Assembly: GCA_025769875.1 (NCBI GenBank)
Contig: JAGFNK010000022.1
Coordinates: 208,057-272,056 of the forward strand
Source of the DNA: Russula earlei
Taxonomy: Eukaryota; Basidiomycota; Agaricomycetes; Russulales; Russulaceae
Length of the DNA: 64,000 nt
Direction: 5' to 3'
The translations under genes were made by a program, and so were the position numbers. Positions 10,609-22,412 of this stretch are shown here, one piece after another. Under the pieces are notes generated by a model. It was not told the DNA's origin. It did not search any database and worked only from the letters and a program-made list of their open reading frames with translations. Numbering within the stretch: the first letter of the stretch is position 1; the number at the start of each line of letters is the position of its first letter.

Positions 10609-13584
10609 TTGCCGTTTTCAGCACACTTGGCGGAGCTTGAATTCCACCCAAATTGGTGCAGAAACCCCCTCAAACATGTGGGATGAATATCTCCCTCAAA
10701 ACAGCTTCAATTCATATGAAATTTATTGTCCCTGAATTGCCCAAATGAGGGCTAGGCAGCCCCATTGTTTTCATGAGATTTGAGTGAGAATTGGTGGAGC
10801 TGGACTTAAGCCACCTCCACATGTGTATTAGATGAATTACAACTCAAAATTGTGGTCTATATCTATTATTTTTCCCTCATGTTGTACCCATGGGCTGTCT
10901 TGAGGCAGCCCCATAGTGTTTTTGACTCAAGTGTTGTGGTGTGCAACATTGTTTCCAGTGCAATCAGAGTCATGGCCAGCCACTCATCACCCCTCTCGCC
11001 TCTCCATTCTGACCATCCTTCTTGTTTTTCACAGACAGAGAGGAGTGGGTTGCAAAGAGGGGTCCTATTCTGAACTCTTTCTACTACAGAGTAGCTAGGG
11101 TGTTTTTATATACAGGAGAGAGGTATTAGAGATGAAAGGCATGAAAGTGAATCAAGACTGGTTGAGACAGTTGAGGCAGTCATGAAAGGCTTGAGATGTG
11201 AACGCGTCACATGTGCAGGGTGTGGTGTGCCTGCATGGTCAGTGGCAAGGGCTGGGCGATGCAATTGAGGTCTTGATGTCGTCACATGCAAGGTGGCTTG
11301 TGGTGTGTGGCTGGTGGATGGCCTGGAACGTGAGGGAGGTGGCAAAGGATAGGAGGAGTCATGTCCTATTGCATTTCCCACATGTCATTCCATGGCCAGC
11401 CATATGGCTACCTTACACCTCCCAGGGGCTTGAAACTTTGACTGTCCTTGGTCAAGCATCTGAATGCGAGTGTTTTAAGCCTTTTGCATCTGAACTGAGG
11501 TGGTGGTGGTGGCTGCTTGTGCTGCTGGAAGGCATGAAGGCAGCGATTGGCGATGGTGACAATGGAAGAGGTAAAGGCAATGGGAGATGGAGACGATGGA
11601 GACGAGGATGGTGGTGACAAGATGGCGGCTGCATGGTGGTGGTGTTGTCTTGTGGTGGCAGTGGTGTGGTTGTCTCCATTGCAGGTGTTGGCAGCAGGCA
11701 TGGACGAGGAGCGGAGGCATAGGCAGTGAGCGTGAGTTTGTAGACAGGGGCATAGGTGGCAAGGACTTGAGAAGGAGGATGCGTGGGGCAGCTTGCGTGG
11801 GGGAGGCAGTTGTTGTCTTGCAACAGTGGTGGTGGGGTCGTCTCCACTGCAGGTGTCAGCAGCAGATGTGGGTGAGAGTGCATGAATGGACAGGGAGGCG
11901 ATGTGGGAGGCGGCATGTGGTGTGCTGTTGGTGTCGGCTGCTGCTTCTCCTGTGGCGGCAGTGTGGTGGTGGCTTCTGCTCCTGTTGTGGCATGTTGTGG
12001 CTAAGTTCTTGGCCAGGGCCTTCTTGGTCTTCTGGGGTGGTGCTGGTGATGAGAGGTGGTGATGGTGCTGCAGTGCTGGTGTTGTGTGAAACTGCTACTA
12101 AGGTGGCTGGTGCTGAGACAAAGGCTGAGGGTGAGACCAGGAAGGCGACGGCAAACAGAGCTGGGGCAACAACATAGGCGGATGGAGTGGAGGCAATGAT
12201 GGAGGGCGCGGCAGTGGACAGTGAGGATGGAGCAATGGCTGGGACTAGTCATGGAATGGCAGCAGATGAGGTGACAGATGAGACTGAGGGTGACGAGATG
12301 ACTGAGGGTGTGGGAGTGGATGAGACAAAGGTGGGGGTGGCAGACGAGGCTGCAAGGGCTGAAGTGGTGGGCAGCGCTAAAATGTCGGTGGGTGAAGCTG
12401 AGGCTAAGGCAGCAGGGACAGATGAGGTGGCAAAGATGGTGGATGTGGGCAATGCTGGGACGGTGGAGGGAGGTGGGGCTGGTGAGTTGAAGATGGCAGT
12501 GGTGAATGAAGTGACAGGAATGGTGGATGAGGTGGGAACCGCAGGGGCGATGGGAGTGGGTGACATGAATGCGATGATGGGTGATGCAGGGACAATGGCG
12601 GGAGCTGGTATGGGCATGGGGTAGATGTAATCATCTTTGTTTTCATCTTCATTGCAAGAACTGAGTTTGCGTTCCCACTGAATGTCACAAGGACATTGAG
12701 AGAATATCTTGACTAGTGTGTTGAACACTTCTCAGAAATTGACAAAGTGCCTCTGCTGTTCGTTCGTGCACTAGGGGCCAAGATGTTAGGAGACCATCTG
12801 GCAGTTGTCCAGGTGGAGTCCAAGCCAGAATGACTCGTTGCAATCTTTGTAGCACAGTTGGTGTGCATGGATGAGGGGACTGCAGATTGCCCTGAAACTC
12901 CAGTAGTATTCATCTATGTCTTCCCAGTCACACATGCGGAGTCTTGATGAGGAGGCAATAAGGTCCTCCAGATCCCACTTGAGCTTGAGGTATTCTAACA
13001 GAGTTGGCATGCTGATAGTGGAGTGTGGCACGTGATGAAGACTGATGGTGGGTCGATGCAGGCAGTGTGACTAGTGTGGCTGCAACTGCGGGTGTGGAGG
13101 GCTGAACGTGAGTTGGAAGGGAGTGGGACAACTGATGCGGCTGAGACAGTGGGCATGGTGGGAATGAGGGCAAAGGATGGTCAGAATGGAGGGGTGAGAG
13201 GGGTGATGAGTGGCTGGCCGTGACTCCGATCACACTGGAAACAATGTTACACACCACAACACTTGAGTCAAAAACACTATGGGGCTGCCTCAAGACAGCC
13301 CATGGGTACAACATGAGGGAAAAATAATAGATATAGACCACAATTTTGAGTTGTAATTCATCTAATACACATGTGGAGGTGGCTTAAGTCCAGCTCCACC
13401 AATTCTCACTCAAATCTCATGAAAACAATGGGGCTGCCTAGCCCTCATTTAGGCAATTCAGGGACAATAAATTTTATATGAATTGAAGCTGTTTTGAGGG
13501 AGATATTTATCCCACATGTTTGAGGGGGTTTCTGCACCAATTTGGGTGAAATTCAAGCTCCACCAAGTGCGCTGAAAACGGCAA
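10609..13584. mobile_element. D1: TA-flanked non-autonomous DNA transposon with ~385 bp inverted repeats
   Basis: The ends are TTGCCGTTTTCAGCACACTT at the left and the complement at the right (GCTGAAAACGGCAA), flanked by TA at 10607-10608 and 13585-13586. The interrupted LTR sequence is contiguous across the insertion when compared with LTR A3 near 41530. The inverted repeats run about 10609-10990 and 13190-13584. The interior carries only a Gag-like gene (- strand) and low-complexity sequence; no transposase is visible. Confidence 0.85.
12250..13031 (-). pseudogene. Gag-like gene of D1
   Basis: The - strand reads LLEYLKLKWDLEDL, DIDEYYWSFRAICSPLIHAH and YKDCNESFWLGLHLDN, which resembles the capsid-type region of retrotransposon Gag proteins (a chain of helices with Y-x-x-x-F and F-W-x-G-x-H). 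A TGA after the capsid-like part, at the same place as in D5, separates it from a long Ala/Ser/Thr/Pro-rich region (for example ALPTTSALAASSATPTFVSS). The D5 copy of this gene is more complete. No zinc knuckle or protease is seen. Confidence 0.5.
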
Positions 13585-13726
13585 TAAAGTATTCGACAGT
13601 GAGGAGGTGCTCCTTATAAGACCCCTTATAAAGTTCTATTAGGATCCTTAGAGTCAACCCTAATATTAGTATTAAGGTCCCTAGTGTTGACTTATAGTTC
13701 ATTCTGAGGTTATTAGAGTTAGTCTA

Positions 13727-14562
13727 TGTTGTGAACTAAGGCCAGGCCTTGGCCATATATTGTCCTGTTAATAACTCAACAAAACCCTTTTGCTTCATAC
13801 CTGCTACCCACCTCTGTTCCCAATCAACTGCCCTTCTAACAAAGCATACATTGCAAAGGACCCTGGTTTCCAATCCCTCTGACTCACTAAAACACCCTCC
13901 TTCCTATTGGAGTAACCCACCACGTGCTGGCCACATGACCATTCAGCCACTTGCTACCGAAACACTGAAAGGACTCCTAGACCTCTTGGATGATCTACAT
14001 GATGTCATGAAGTGCCACTGACATCATAGCTGACTGAGCAACTCCACCATGACATCATACGCTCACCAAGCACTCCACAATGATGTCATTATGATATCAT
14101 TGCTCCATCATCTCCCTAATCGTCCTGAGTCATCCATAGGTCTGACACAATGTGTTTATGCCCCTAGAATCTGATTGGAGCAGTCCAAAGAGTCTGAGTT
14201 ATTCTCTGTAGTTTGTACTCAGACTTGTAACTAGTATATAAGCCCCAATGTAGCATGGCAGTCATCAGACTGTCCATTTGTGATACTCTCATCCTCCTGG
14301 GTACTCCCCCACGACCGCTCAGTTTAAAGTCTACTTTCATCTTCAAGGTACTCTTCAACGACTGCCTTGTTTAAAGCCCCCTTGCTACACTGGCCTCTAG
14401 CCTTCACCTTTGTCTCTTGCAACACGTACCAGTCCCCATCTGGTACCTCCTTGTCATTTGGCTTGTCCTCCTGTGCAACGCCATTTACGCTGCGTACCAT
14501 CTGTTCCAACCCTTGCCCACCTGCTCCTGAGTCCTTAGTGATCAGCAGTATGTGTCTTGACA
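13727..14562 (+). mobile_element. Solo LTR B1 (836 bp) inside A0
   Basis: It starts TGTTGTGAACTAAGG and ends GTGTCTTGACA, with the 5-base duplication GTCTA at 13722-13726 and 14563-14567. It is the same family as the 3' LTR at 60834-61607 (opposite orientation) and the fragment at 32156-32806. Confidence 0.88.
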
Positions 14563-14712
14563 GTCTAATAACATGTTCTAGGGTCTATAGTATCTCCATT
14601 AGCATTCAATATAAGGACTTTAGGGTCATCCTAAAGGGTCTTTAGAAGGCCTCTAATGTTGTCTTTTCATCAGGAAAAACTGGTCCAGTCCATAGACACC
14701 GCTTAATTCTGT

Positions 14713-15191
14713 TGTTGAAGATAGATGCAGTGTATGTGATTAGATAGCAGCAGATATAAGATCACAGGCAGATCTATCAGACAATAGTTCAGTTTGGTTG
14801 ACACAAAACTCATATAAATAATGTACCTATCAGACAATAGCTACAACATGTCATCAGTACTGTGAGATAGGATATCATAGTGTAAATACTCACTTCAGTT
14901 TGGTTGACACAAAACTGAAGTGATCTGCGTACTTTGTGGCGTTCTTAAGTACCTGAGACCGCCACTGGATGCAGTACAGTTAACTACCATCACGGATCAC
15001 TAATTAAGTCCAAGGATCAGTTGTAAGTAGCTACCGATTGTCCTAAATCACTCTATCAGTGTAACTAACACATGCTGCAGCGTATGAGCGGAGCTGGTGA
15101 TGCCTGGTCTGGGTGATCTGACACGTCAATGCATCCGAGTTGTGATCATATCCCAACACACCTGAGACTCTGGGCAGTGCAGATCTCAACA
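14713..15191 (-). mobile_element. Solo LTR I1 of a copia-type element (479 bp)
   Basis: It is the reverse complement of the LTR at 59820-60272 that precedes a copia gag. It runs from TGTTGAAGATAGATGC to GATCTCAACA. Flanking 5-mers are TCTGT and ACTGT, probably a TSD with one changed base. Confidence 0.8.
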
Positions 15192-15235
15192 ACTGTAGAC
15201 ACCATAGACACCATAACACAACAACATACTATGTA

Positions 15236-16477
15236 TAGTGTTCTTCTGGCCTGGCTTGGCCTGAAAGCCCTGGCTTTCAGGGTTCCTTGGTGAGCATGCC
15301 TCACCTGTGGATGCAGCCATCCCTCACCACCGCAATGGTGCCATCAATCTGCCTCGCCTGGTCGGGGAAGTGGGGCCTGAGGTTTGGAGGGAGAGGACGA
15401 TGCCGGGCGTGCCATGGCACACTTGGATGAGATGGTCGGTGCTGCAATGCAAGGCAAGGAGGGAGGAGGACTAGTTCCCACCATTGGGGATTTGGCATGA
15501 GAGGAGGTGGGCGAGGTCCAGGTTAAGGTCAGGAGCATGTGATGGGTTGGAGAGCATGATCTGGGTGAGGATGCCAATGGTGCCATGCATGGCTCTGAGG
15601 TAGCTTGTGCCATGCCATGTCCACGTTCGTGCATGCTGCCATTGCAAAGAGGCAAGGGTGGCATGAATGACACATCAGGTGGTGGAGTTGATCTGTCGGA
15701 TGATTTGTTGCTCAGGAGGGTAAGGTGTAGAGGCAGTGGAAGAGAAGGAAGTGCAATCCCAAGCACACCATGGTAGTGTAGCACACCACCATGGGTACAT
15801 GGAGTTTGTGTTGCTATGATCTGAGGGCAGGTATGAACTGGAAGGGACACAGAGCAAGCTTATATTCAAAACATGAGGCTTGATGTCTACACAGCATGGG
15901 CACAAGGCCGGATGTGTGGGTGTGTGTGTATGTTCTTGAAGGAGAAGAGCTTGAGGGTTGAGGTGTTCTTAGTGACACAAGAGGGTCAATGCAAATACTA
16001 GAAAGCTGATTCCATTCACTGAATTGCTGAGATACTGGACAAGATAGTAGCTCCTAATAGGAGGGGAAGGGAGACAAGAGACAAAGAGAAAGGAATGTGT
16101 GTGGGCAAGGAATGCATGAGAGGTGGGGGCGAGTGAGTCATGTGAGTTTCTGGGCCAGCGGGCTCACATACCTTACACTAGAATCCTCCCTGAGCTTCAT
16201 TGTCGCTGAAGGAAGATGGAGGGTACTGGGTGGTGAGTGTGGCAAGGGTGTGCTGTAACTGTTGATGAGCAAAGGCAGGAATTCTACTGATGCTGGGTTA
16301 TTGCCGACAAAGATGATAATTACCCCCAAAAAGCCAGGGCTTGACGGCCCAGCTCCAGCTTTTCAAATCATAGGCCAAAGCCATCATGAAGCTGTCACTT
16401 TGGCCCAGCTTGGCCCAGCCTATTTCAGCCTGGCTTGGCCTGGCTCACAGCCTGAGGCTGGGCCGGGCAAAACACTA
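15236..16477. mobile_element. G1: hAT-type non-autonomous element
   Basis: The ends are TAGTGTTCTTCTGGCC and the inverted GGCCGGGCAAAACACTA, flanked by the 8-base duplication ACTATGTA (15228-15235 and 16478-16485). An 8-base TSD with TAGTG ends is the hAT signature. GC-rich GGCTTGGCC-type subterminal motifs are repeated. No transposase is present; part of module H lies inverted near its right end. Confidence 0.85.
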
Positions 16478-16485
16478 ACTATGTA

Positions 16486-16738
16486 GTGCTCTATGGCATC
16501 ATAGTAAGTTTATACTGCTCAATGTAGTTCCAGTAGTTGATGACTATACTTATGTAGCCACAATAGATAAAACCAAGTCTACATATTACTATGTAGGATG
16601 ACCAAAATTATGGTTGACCATGGAGATAATTGGTTTGTTACATTGCTCTATGGAGACACTTGGTTCACTACATTGCTCTACAGAGACAGTTGGTTTTCAT
16701 ATTGCACTATGTATCTTACTGATGTAAGGGGTGTGAGT
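16486..16738. other. Unassigned spacer with short imperfect repeats
   Basis: AT-rich sequence with three imperfect repeats of a GAGACACTTGGTTCACTACA-like motif and CACTATGTA. No gene is seen. Confidence 0.4.
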
Positions 16739-17990
16739 CTGCTAGCCTGGAAACTCACATGACTCATACCAGCACTTGCACCTCCCATGCTTCAAGTTCC
16801 CTTTCTCTCCCTCTCACCTCATCCCCTTCTTTCCTTCCCACCAACTATCACCACTCCTTTCCCCTCTTTCTCCTTCCATCTTGTGCTCCCCTTTCAATGT
16901 CATCCCCTCACATCACCCACTCCACACCCAGGAACAGCAACAACAGCTCAGTTCAATTGCCTCTGACATCACTCACCTTGCAGCTCAATGCCTCCACTGT
17001 CAGTCTTGGAGTTGGAGCTCAGCTCCTCCAAGCATCAACCTACAGCATGACATCATCACCATTTGCCTGCATCTTGCCCTCCTTTGTTCTCATCCATCCC
17101 CTCTGCCACTAGTCTCCCCCACCTGCGACACTCTTCCCTTTCCCTTGTCATTATGCTCTTGCCCCTCATTGAACCCCTTTCATCGGATTCTCACTCCTCT
17201 GCAAAAGGCTATAAATCATTCTCCTCACCCCCACCTTGCATCTATGCACAGACCAGTATGACATGTTTGTCTTCATCATCACCACTCTACCTGAGGGCTC
17301 ACTGCCCACAGTGCCTCACCCTGTCATCATTGTTGCACCACCCCATGCTTGTGGACTTGCAGTTGGAGGAATAGGCTTTTGGTATGCTCTTGACTGACAT
17401 ACTGTACTGCTATGAATTCCCATCCCACCTCATTTACTTACTCTCTGATTTTGCTAAACACTTGCCTTGTTCTGGTTAGTGTAGAATATCTTATGCCTCA
17501 ATTCTGGTTTGCGTTCTGTTGCAACATCATACTCACCTACTTACTTGTCTTGTCTCGCATCCTCTATCTCTCTGCTCTCTTGATTACCTGCTTTTCCTCT
17601 GCCTTTGCCATGGTATTTAAGGACTGGTAGCTATGGTCTCAAATGACAGTTCTGTGCAGTCTCCTGCTCTCCCTTTTTGCCTCTTCATCTACCAGGAAGA
17701 ACAAGTCCTTGCTCAAAGCACTCTTCCACTTTTGACTTCCCTTCATGCACATGGAATATCCAGTGTTCACACCCAAGGGACAGCTCTAATCTTGGTCTAC
17801 CTTGGTTCCTACCCACCCTTTGACCAAGCCCCAAAAACCTTGCATGCCCCATGGTGGCTTGCTTCACTGATCAATGAACACATGAACACTGCTGGTCTGA
17901 GGGAACTGGAAGTGCACAATGTAACTAGCCATATCCATGTTTCTATGAACTTATGGGCTACTCATCCATCATTCTCCTCATACATTTGAA
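16739..17990 (+). repeat. Module H, dispersed Pro/Ser-rich sequence
   Basis: It begins near GGAAACTCACATGAC and runs through C/T-rich sequence to TATTTAAGGACTGGTAGC and beyond. The same module appears at about 43605-44545 inside C2 (+), at about 39880-40520 inside G2 (reverse) and in part in G1. Open frames here are low-complexity and not conserved between copies, so I do not call a gene. Confidence 0.5.
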
Positions 17991-18009
17991 ACATATTTTG
18001 ATCTAGATG

Positions 18010-19957
18010 CCTCCCAAGATAAAACTTTGGGATGGCTTGTATATGGTGACCTTCTCTTGTCCACAATGAGGGAACTTGGTTTGAGCTAAATTGTGGGATT
18101 AAGACACAACTTCACCATATCTGTTTCACACTGATAACTTCCAAATATGGCATGTGGTTTCTAGTTGACAGGATGACTTGATGCATACATGTTGCAGGAT
18201 CCACATTGGTGAATGGATAAAACCAATGAATGTAAGCCAATGGATGATGGAAAGCCCCTAGGTGCTTGGGGAGTTCGAAAATAACCTGAACCCATGCCAA
18301 GTGAAGCCCTTCATTTACAATAAATGATCATGATTCTGTTGCAAATATGAGATGTACCTTGAAACCCCTTAGATGTCTGAGGCCTATTTCTGCTTTTGGT
18401 GACAAAAATTGTATCAAATTTCAATCCAGGACATTGTCCATGGCCACTGTTAGGATGCTCAGGAAATGCCAACACATGGTATGATTATATGTCTGAATCC
18501 ATTGTTGCTGACCAGTTGATATAAATCAGTTTGTAGATATTGAACCAGTTGTAGACATTTGAGACAGTGAATTGACTGGTATATCAATCTTCTGTAGGAA
18601 ATCCTGCAATGTGTTGATGAAGTCTAGGGTGTTGTATTCCATCGCCAGAGTCCAAACTGAGATGTAGTGGGGTAGGTTATTGGCAATCAAATATGTAATG
18701 AAATGTGCCATCATATTTGTAGATTCTGTCTCTGGGGAAGATGTTTAAAGGGACCATGCTAGGAACTGTTTATTGATAAACATAGCTTCCTGGCATTGAA
18801 TCCACTGAGCCATTTGCATAATGTAATTGTGATGATTGGAGGCCTTAAAGGCACACTTGGCATAATCTATGTGAAGGTGTTCTGAGCTTTCCATGTTGAA
18901 ACCATCAGCTGAGCCCAAACACTTAATTCCAGCCACATAATGCTGCATTGAGTGGACTTTCAGAATGTTGAAGTGCTTGTGCACTCCAAGGTCAATCAAT
19001 ACATGTTTGTGTGAATGGAACACCTCCAAGGCCTGTTCTATGCACAGAAGAGTTTTTGTTGTATGCCTTCAGTATCCTGCATATGTGATGAAGTCCAACA
19101 ATGCTCAGGCTATGAGTACCATCCGGGGATCCACACCACCAGAAACAATGCCCAATAGACTCCATGACATGTCACAATACTCCCACCCTGTCCATTGCTC
19201 TGGATGATCACACACATATGCTGGTATTTGTGGGTCTGAGAAGCAGGTAATCTTGCTGGTAGGGATGTAGCCTATGAGGGATACTGTGTGATTTGAAGAT
19301 TTGTGGCAAACACTCTTGCTGATTTTCCCAAGGGTAAGATATAATGGGTAGGCTTGATGGCCACCTGAGAAACCCAATAACTGCATCTTATTGGACACAA
19401 GGATGACTGGGCACACAACGCCACCTGAAGGGATTTTATCCTAATGCGACATAAGACTGCTAAACCTGGGATGGTGTCTAAACACACCTGCATTTCCCAC
19501 CACCAATCTGCAGTCCACATTTCATCATATTCACACATATTCCCTGTGCTGTCCTCATAGATGTGCTCTGGGACATAGGATATATATTTTCTGAACATTG
19601 GGTTTGATATAAGCTCTTCAACACATTGTAGAGAATTTCGATACCACAATTCAAAATGATCTTGCATCAGCTCTCCATTCTTGTCCAGTAGATATTAAGT
19701 GAAGCTGAAAGTCTCTGTGTGCCACAGAGACCCTGCCAGAAGTGTATCAAGTTTTTTGAAAAAGGAGTATGCGCTTTTGTATGTGAGTTGGAAGCATTTC
19801 ATTGTCTATGTATATTTTATGTTAAGACTGAGTCACCAAGTGTATAGTTGGACTTACCATTCCCAGCTTCAGAAATTTGTCTGTTCCAGTTTTGTTGACT
19901 TGGTTTTTGAGCCAATTGACAAGTTCCCATTCCTCTGTATCTTCAAATGGCACCCAT
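18010..19957 (-). pseudogene. Plavaka-type transposase, C-terminal part, decayed
   Basis: Plavaka is a CACTA-like transposase family of basidiomycetes. The - strand reads VPFEDTEEWELVNWLKNQVN, FELWYRNSLQCVEELISNPM, EDSTGNMCEYDEMWTADWWW, AYPLYLTLGKISKSVCHKSS, GIVSGGVDPRMVLIA, LGVHKHFNILKVHSMQHYVA and KCPGL..FDTIFV-like remnants in several frames. It continues the N-terminal part at 27457-28046: the proline-tryptophan codons at 27457-27480 join VPFEDTEEW here when element F and one CCCAT copy are removed. Frameshifts and stops are frequent towards 18010, so the gene is dead. Confidence 0.75.
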
Positions 19958-20829
19958 TGTCACAGTAACGAGCCATGTCAGTCCTCAAGCCTGAAGTTGA
20001 GTTGATAGTAAAGTGTGTTTCGAGAAACGGGCTGGTTCCCATTGTAATGAGTAAGGATCCCTGCAGCAGTCAAAGTGTTTTATGCTAAACAGGTTATGGC
20101 AATAGACCCTTCCTAGTACGACTTGGTCCATTGAGAAGCTAGGGTAAGTTTATAATGGGATAGACTAGGGCTGGTTCCACTAGCTATATGCATTCAAGTC
20201 TGTTGGGGACCTTGAACAACACAGAGAGAGTAGAGGAAGGTAGGTCTTAAAGGAGGAGAGCTCTTCTCAGGGGAGTGCAGAGAGACTCTTAGGGAAGGAA
20301 GGGAAAGGCGAAGAGTAGATGGTGGATGGTGTGTGAAGAGTTGATGAAATGGAGAGGTGGATGTGGTTTGAGGATTGGGAGCGAAGTGGGTTGCAGGAGA
20401 ATATGTTGGACAAGAGTAGGTTGGATTCTACAAGAGACCAAGCTTAGGGCTTTGGTCACAAAGTACTGAGCTTATATATACAGGAGAAGCGCAGCAATAG
20501 CTGTGCTTTGATTGTGCTACTAGTATAGTAGGAGTCATAATAAGTAGGAGTCATAGAAATGAGGCCACGAATGAGTCAGAACTGTGCTGCACAGTAGGTG
20601 CACAGCATTGCACAGTCGAAACTAAGAAGTGAATATAAATGGAAAGAGAACCAAACAAAGGGAAAGTAACAGCAATCCAGTGTTACCTGGACGTGTATGG
20701 ATCACATGATAACACAGAAAGGATCACAAGACATAAGAGATCACAAGACCAGTAAGTAAAGGGACATACGAAAGCAAGCAGTCCATAGCAACAAGTAAGA
20801 AGTAAACGTAAAAGGAAAATGGTGTAACA
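19958..20829 (-). repeat. LTR of element F (3' LTR in element orientation)
   Basis: 872 bases, TG...CA ends, collinear with 26568-27451. The outer 5-base TSD is CCCAT. Confidence 0.88.
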
Positions 20830-21214
20830 GGGGTGATGAGTGGCTGGCTGCAACTCCAATCACATTGGAAACAATGTTGCACACCACAACACTTGAGTCA
20901 AAAACACTATGGGGCTGCCTCAAGACAGCCCATGGGTACAACATGAGGGAAAAATAATAGATATAGACCATGATTTTGAGTTGTAATTCATCTAATACAC
21001 ATGTGGAGGTGGCTTGAGTCCAGCTCCACCAATTCTCACTCAAATATCATGAAAACAATGGGGCTGCCTAGCCCTCATTCAGGCGATTCAGGGACAATAA
21101 ATCTCATATGAATTGAAGCTGTTTTGAGGGAGATATTCATCCCACATGTTTGAGGGGGTTTCTGCACCAATTTGGGTGGAATTCAAGCCCTGCCAAGTGC
21201 GCTGAAAACGGCAA
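20830..21214. mobile_element. D3: single inverted-repeat end of a D element
   Basis: It matches one end of D1 from GGGGTGATGAGTGGCTGG to the terminus GAAAACGGCAA followed by TA. The rest of D3 and the pol genes of F are absent, so a deletion probably joined a D insertion to the LTR. Confidence 0.8.
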
Positions 21215-22068
21215 TAAATCGAATATAAAGGTCGACTGCTTCTGTGACAGTTCCAGCTTTGTTGTGAGTACCATCTACATTGCACATGATTTTTGGCTTC
21301 TGTAGAGTGGTAACTGGGAATTTGTAGTGGGCAATGATATTCTTGTGAATGAAGTTGTCAGTTGCTCCACTGTCCAGGAGAGCAATAAGATCGGCCCTTT
21401 GTCCACTAGTGCATATTTGAACAGGAACTTTGATTGAATTGAGTCTTGCTACAAATACATCACTAGGGAAAACAGCTCAAACTAAGGCCAGGTAGTTCAA
21501 GCTGGGGGAAAATCCATGCCATTATTGACCATGCCAGTAGCCCATGAGCAATGTTGTTCTTCAGAATATCCAGACATTATAGCCGCAACTTCCTCAGGAG
21601 ATGGTCCTTCATCAGGAGTTGGTGTCTCCTGTTGAGTAAGTTGTTGAACTGGTTGATCATCAGGGGGGATTTCCTGATAATATTTGGTTGGTTGTTCATC
21701 AGTTTGGGCTGAGCGAACATGAGTGTCAACCTGTTCTTCAGGATAATACAGTTCCTGATATTCATCTGGTTCTATGACTTTGACCAGATGTGTTTTCATG
21801 GGAACTGATTTGATGGTGGTCAGCTTGTTGGGGCAGTTGCGTGCAACATGTCCTTGTTTAGAACAGAAGAAGCAATGACCTTCAATTTGTTGTTGTTTCT
21901 TCTCCTGTTCAGTAGTAGCCACTCTAGCATGGTCAACATCCATTGGAACAACTTGGTTGTTGCCCCTAGGAATAAATTGACCTGTGGGATTCCTTGGTAC
22001 AAATGTAGGATTGTCCCTAGGAGGTGGTCCAGGAGGAGGGCAGACTGTGGTATTGGTGGGACAGAAGT
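21215..22068 (-). pseudogene. Gag zinc knuckle and aspartic protease of element F
   Basis: The - strand reads a proline-rich linker, then MDVDHARVATTEQEKKQQQ and the CCHC knuckle HCFFCSKQGHVARNCPNK. After an acidic stretch it reaches the aspartic protease motif LLDSGATDNFIHKNIIAHY (about 21410-21350), where D-S-G is the catalytic triplet. Stops between knuckle and protease (near 21497) break the frame. The upstream part of gag lies at 25300-26543, beyond D2. The protease is followed by no reverse transcriptase. Confidence 0.82.
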
Positions 22069-22412
22069 TATTGCCATTTTCAGCGCACTTGGCGGAGTTT
22101 GAATTCCACCCAAATCGGCGCAGAAAACCCTCTCAAATGTGCAGGATGAATATCTCCCTCAAAACAGTTTCAATTCATATGAAATTTATTGTCCCTGAAT
22201 CGCCTGAATGAGGGCTAGGCAGCCCCATTGTTTTCATGAGATTTGAGTGAGAATTGGTGGAGCTGGTCTCAAGCCACCTCCACATGTGTATTAGATGAAT
22301 TATAACTCAAAATCATCTATTATTTTTCCCTCATGTTGTACCCATGGGCTGTCTTGAGGCAGCCCCATAGTGTTTTTGACTCAAGTGTTGTGGTGTGCAA
22401 CATCGTTTCCCT

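Larger units (their letters stand above)
3342..14672 (-). mobile_element. LTR A0, outer solo/truncated LTR of gypsy family A, split by three insertions
   Basis: Family A LTRs read on the + strand from TGTCAAGACTCACTG to GGTTCATGACA. They belong to an element coded on the - strand, judging by the copy next to pol at 46109-47069. A0 begins at 3342, is cut at 3430 by solo LTR A1, resumes at 10174-10608, is cut by D1, resumes at 13585-13726, is cut by B1, and resumes at 14563 until it fades near 14672. Joining the pieces gives an order collinear with the other A copies. Its distal end is missing, so its own TSD cannot be checked. Confidence 0.8.
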
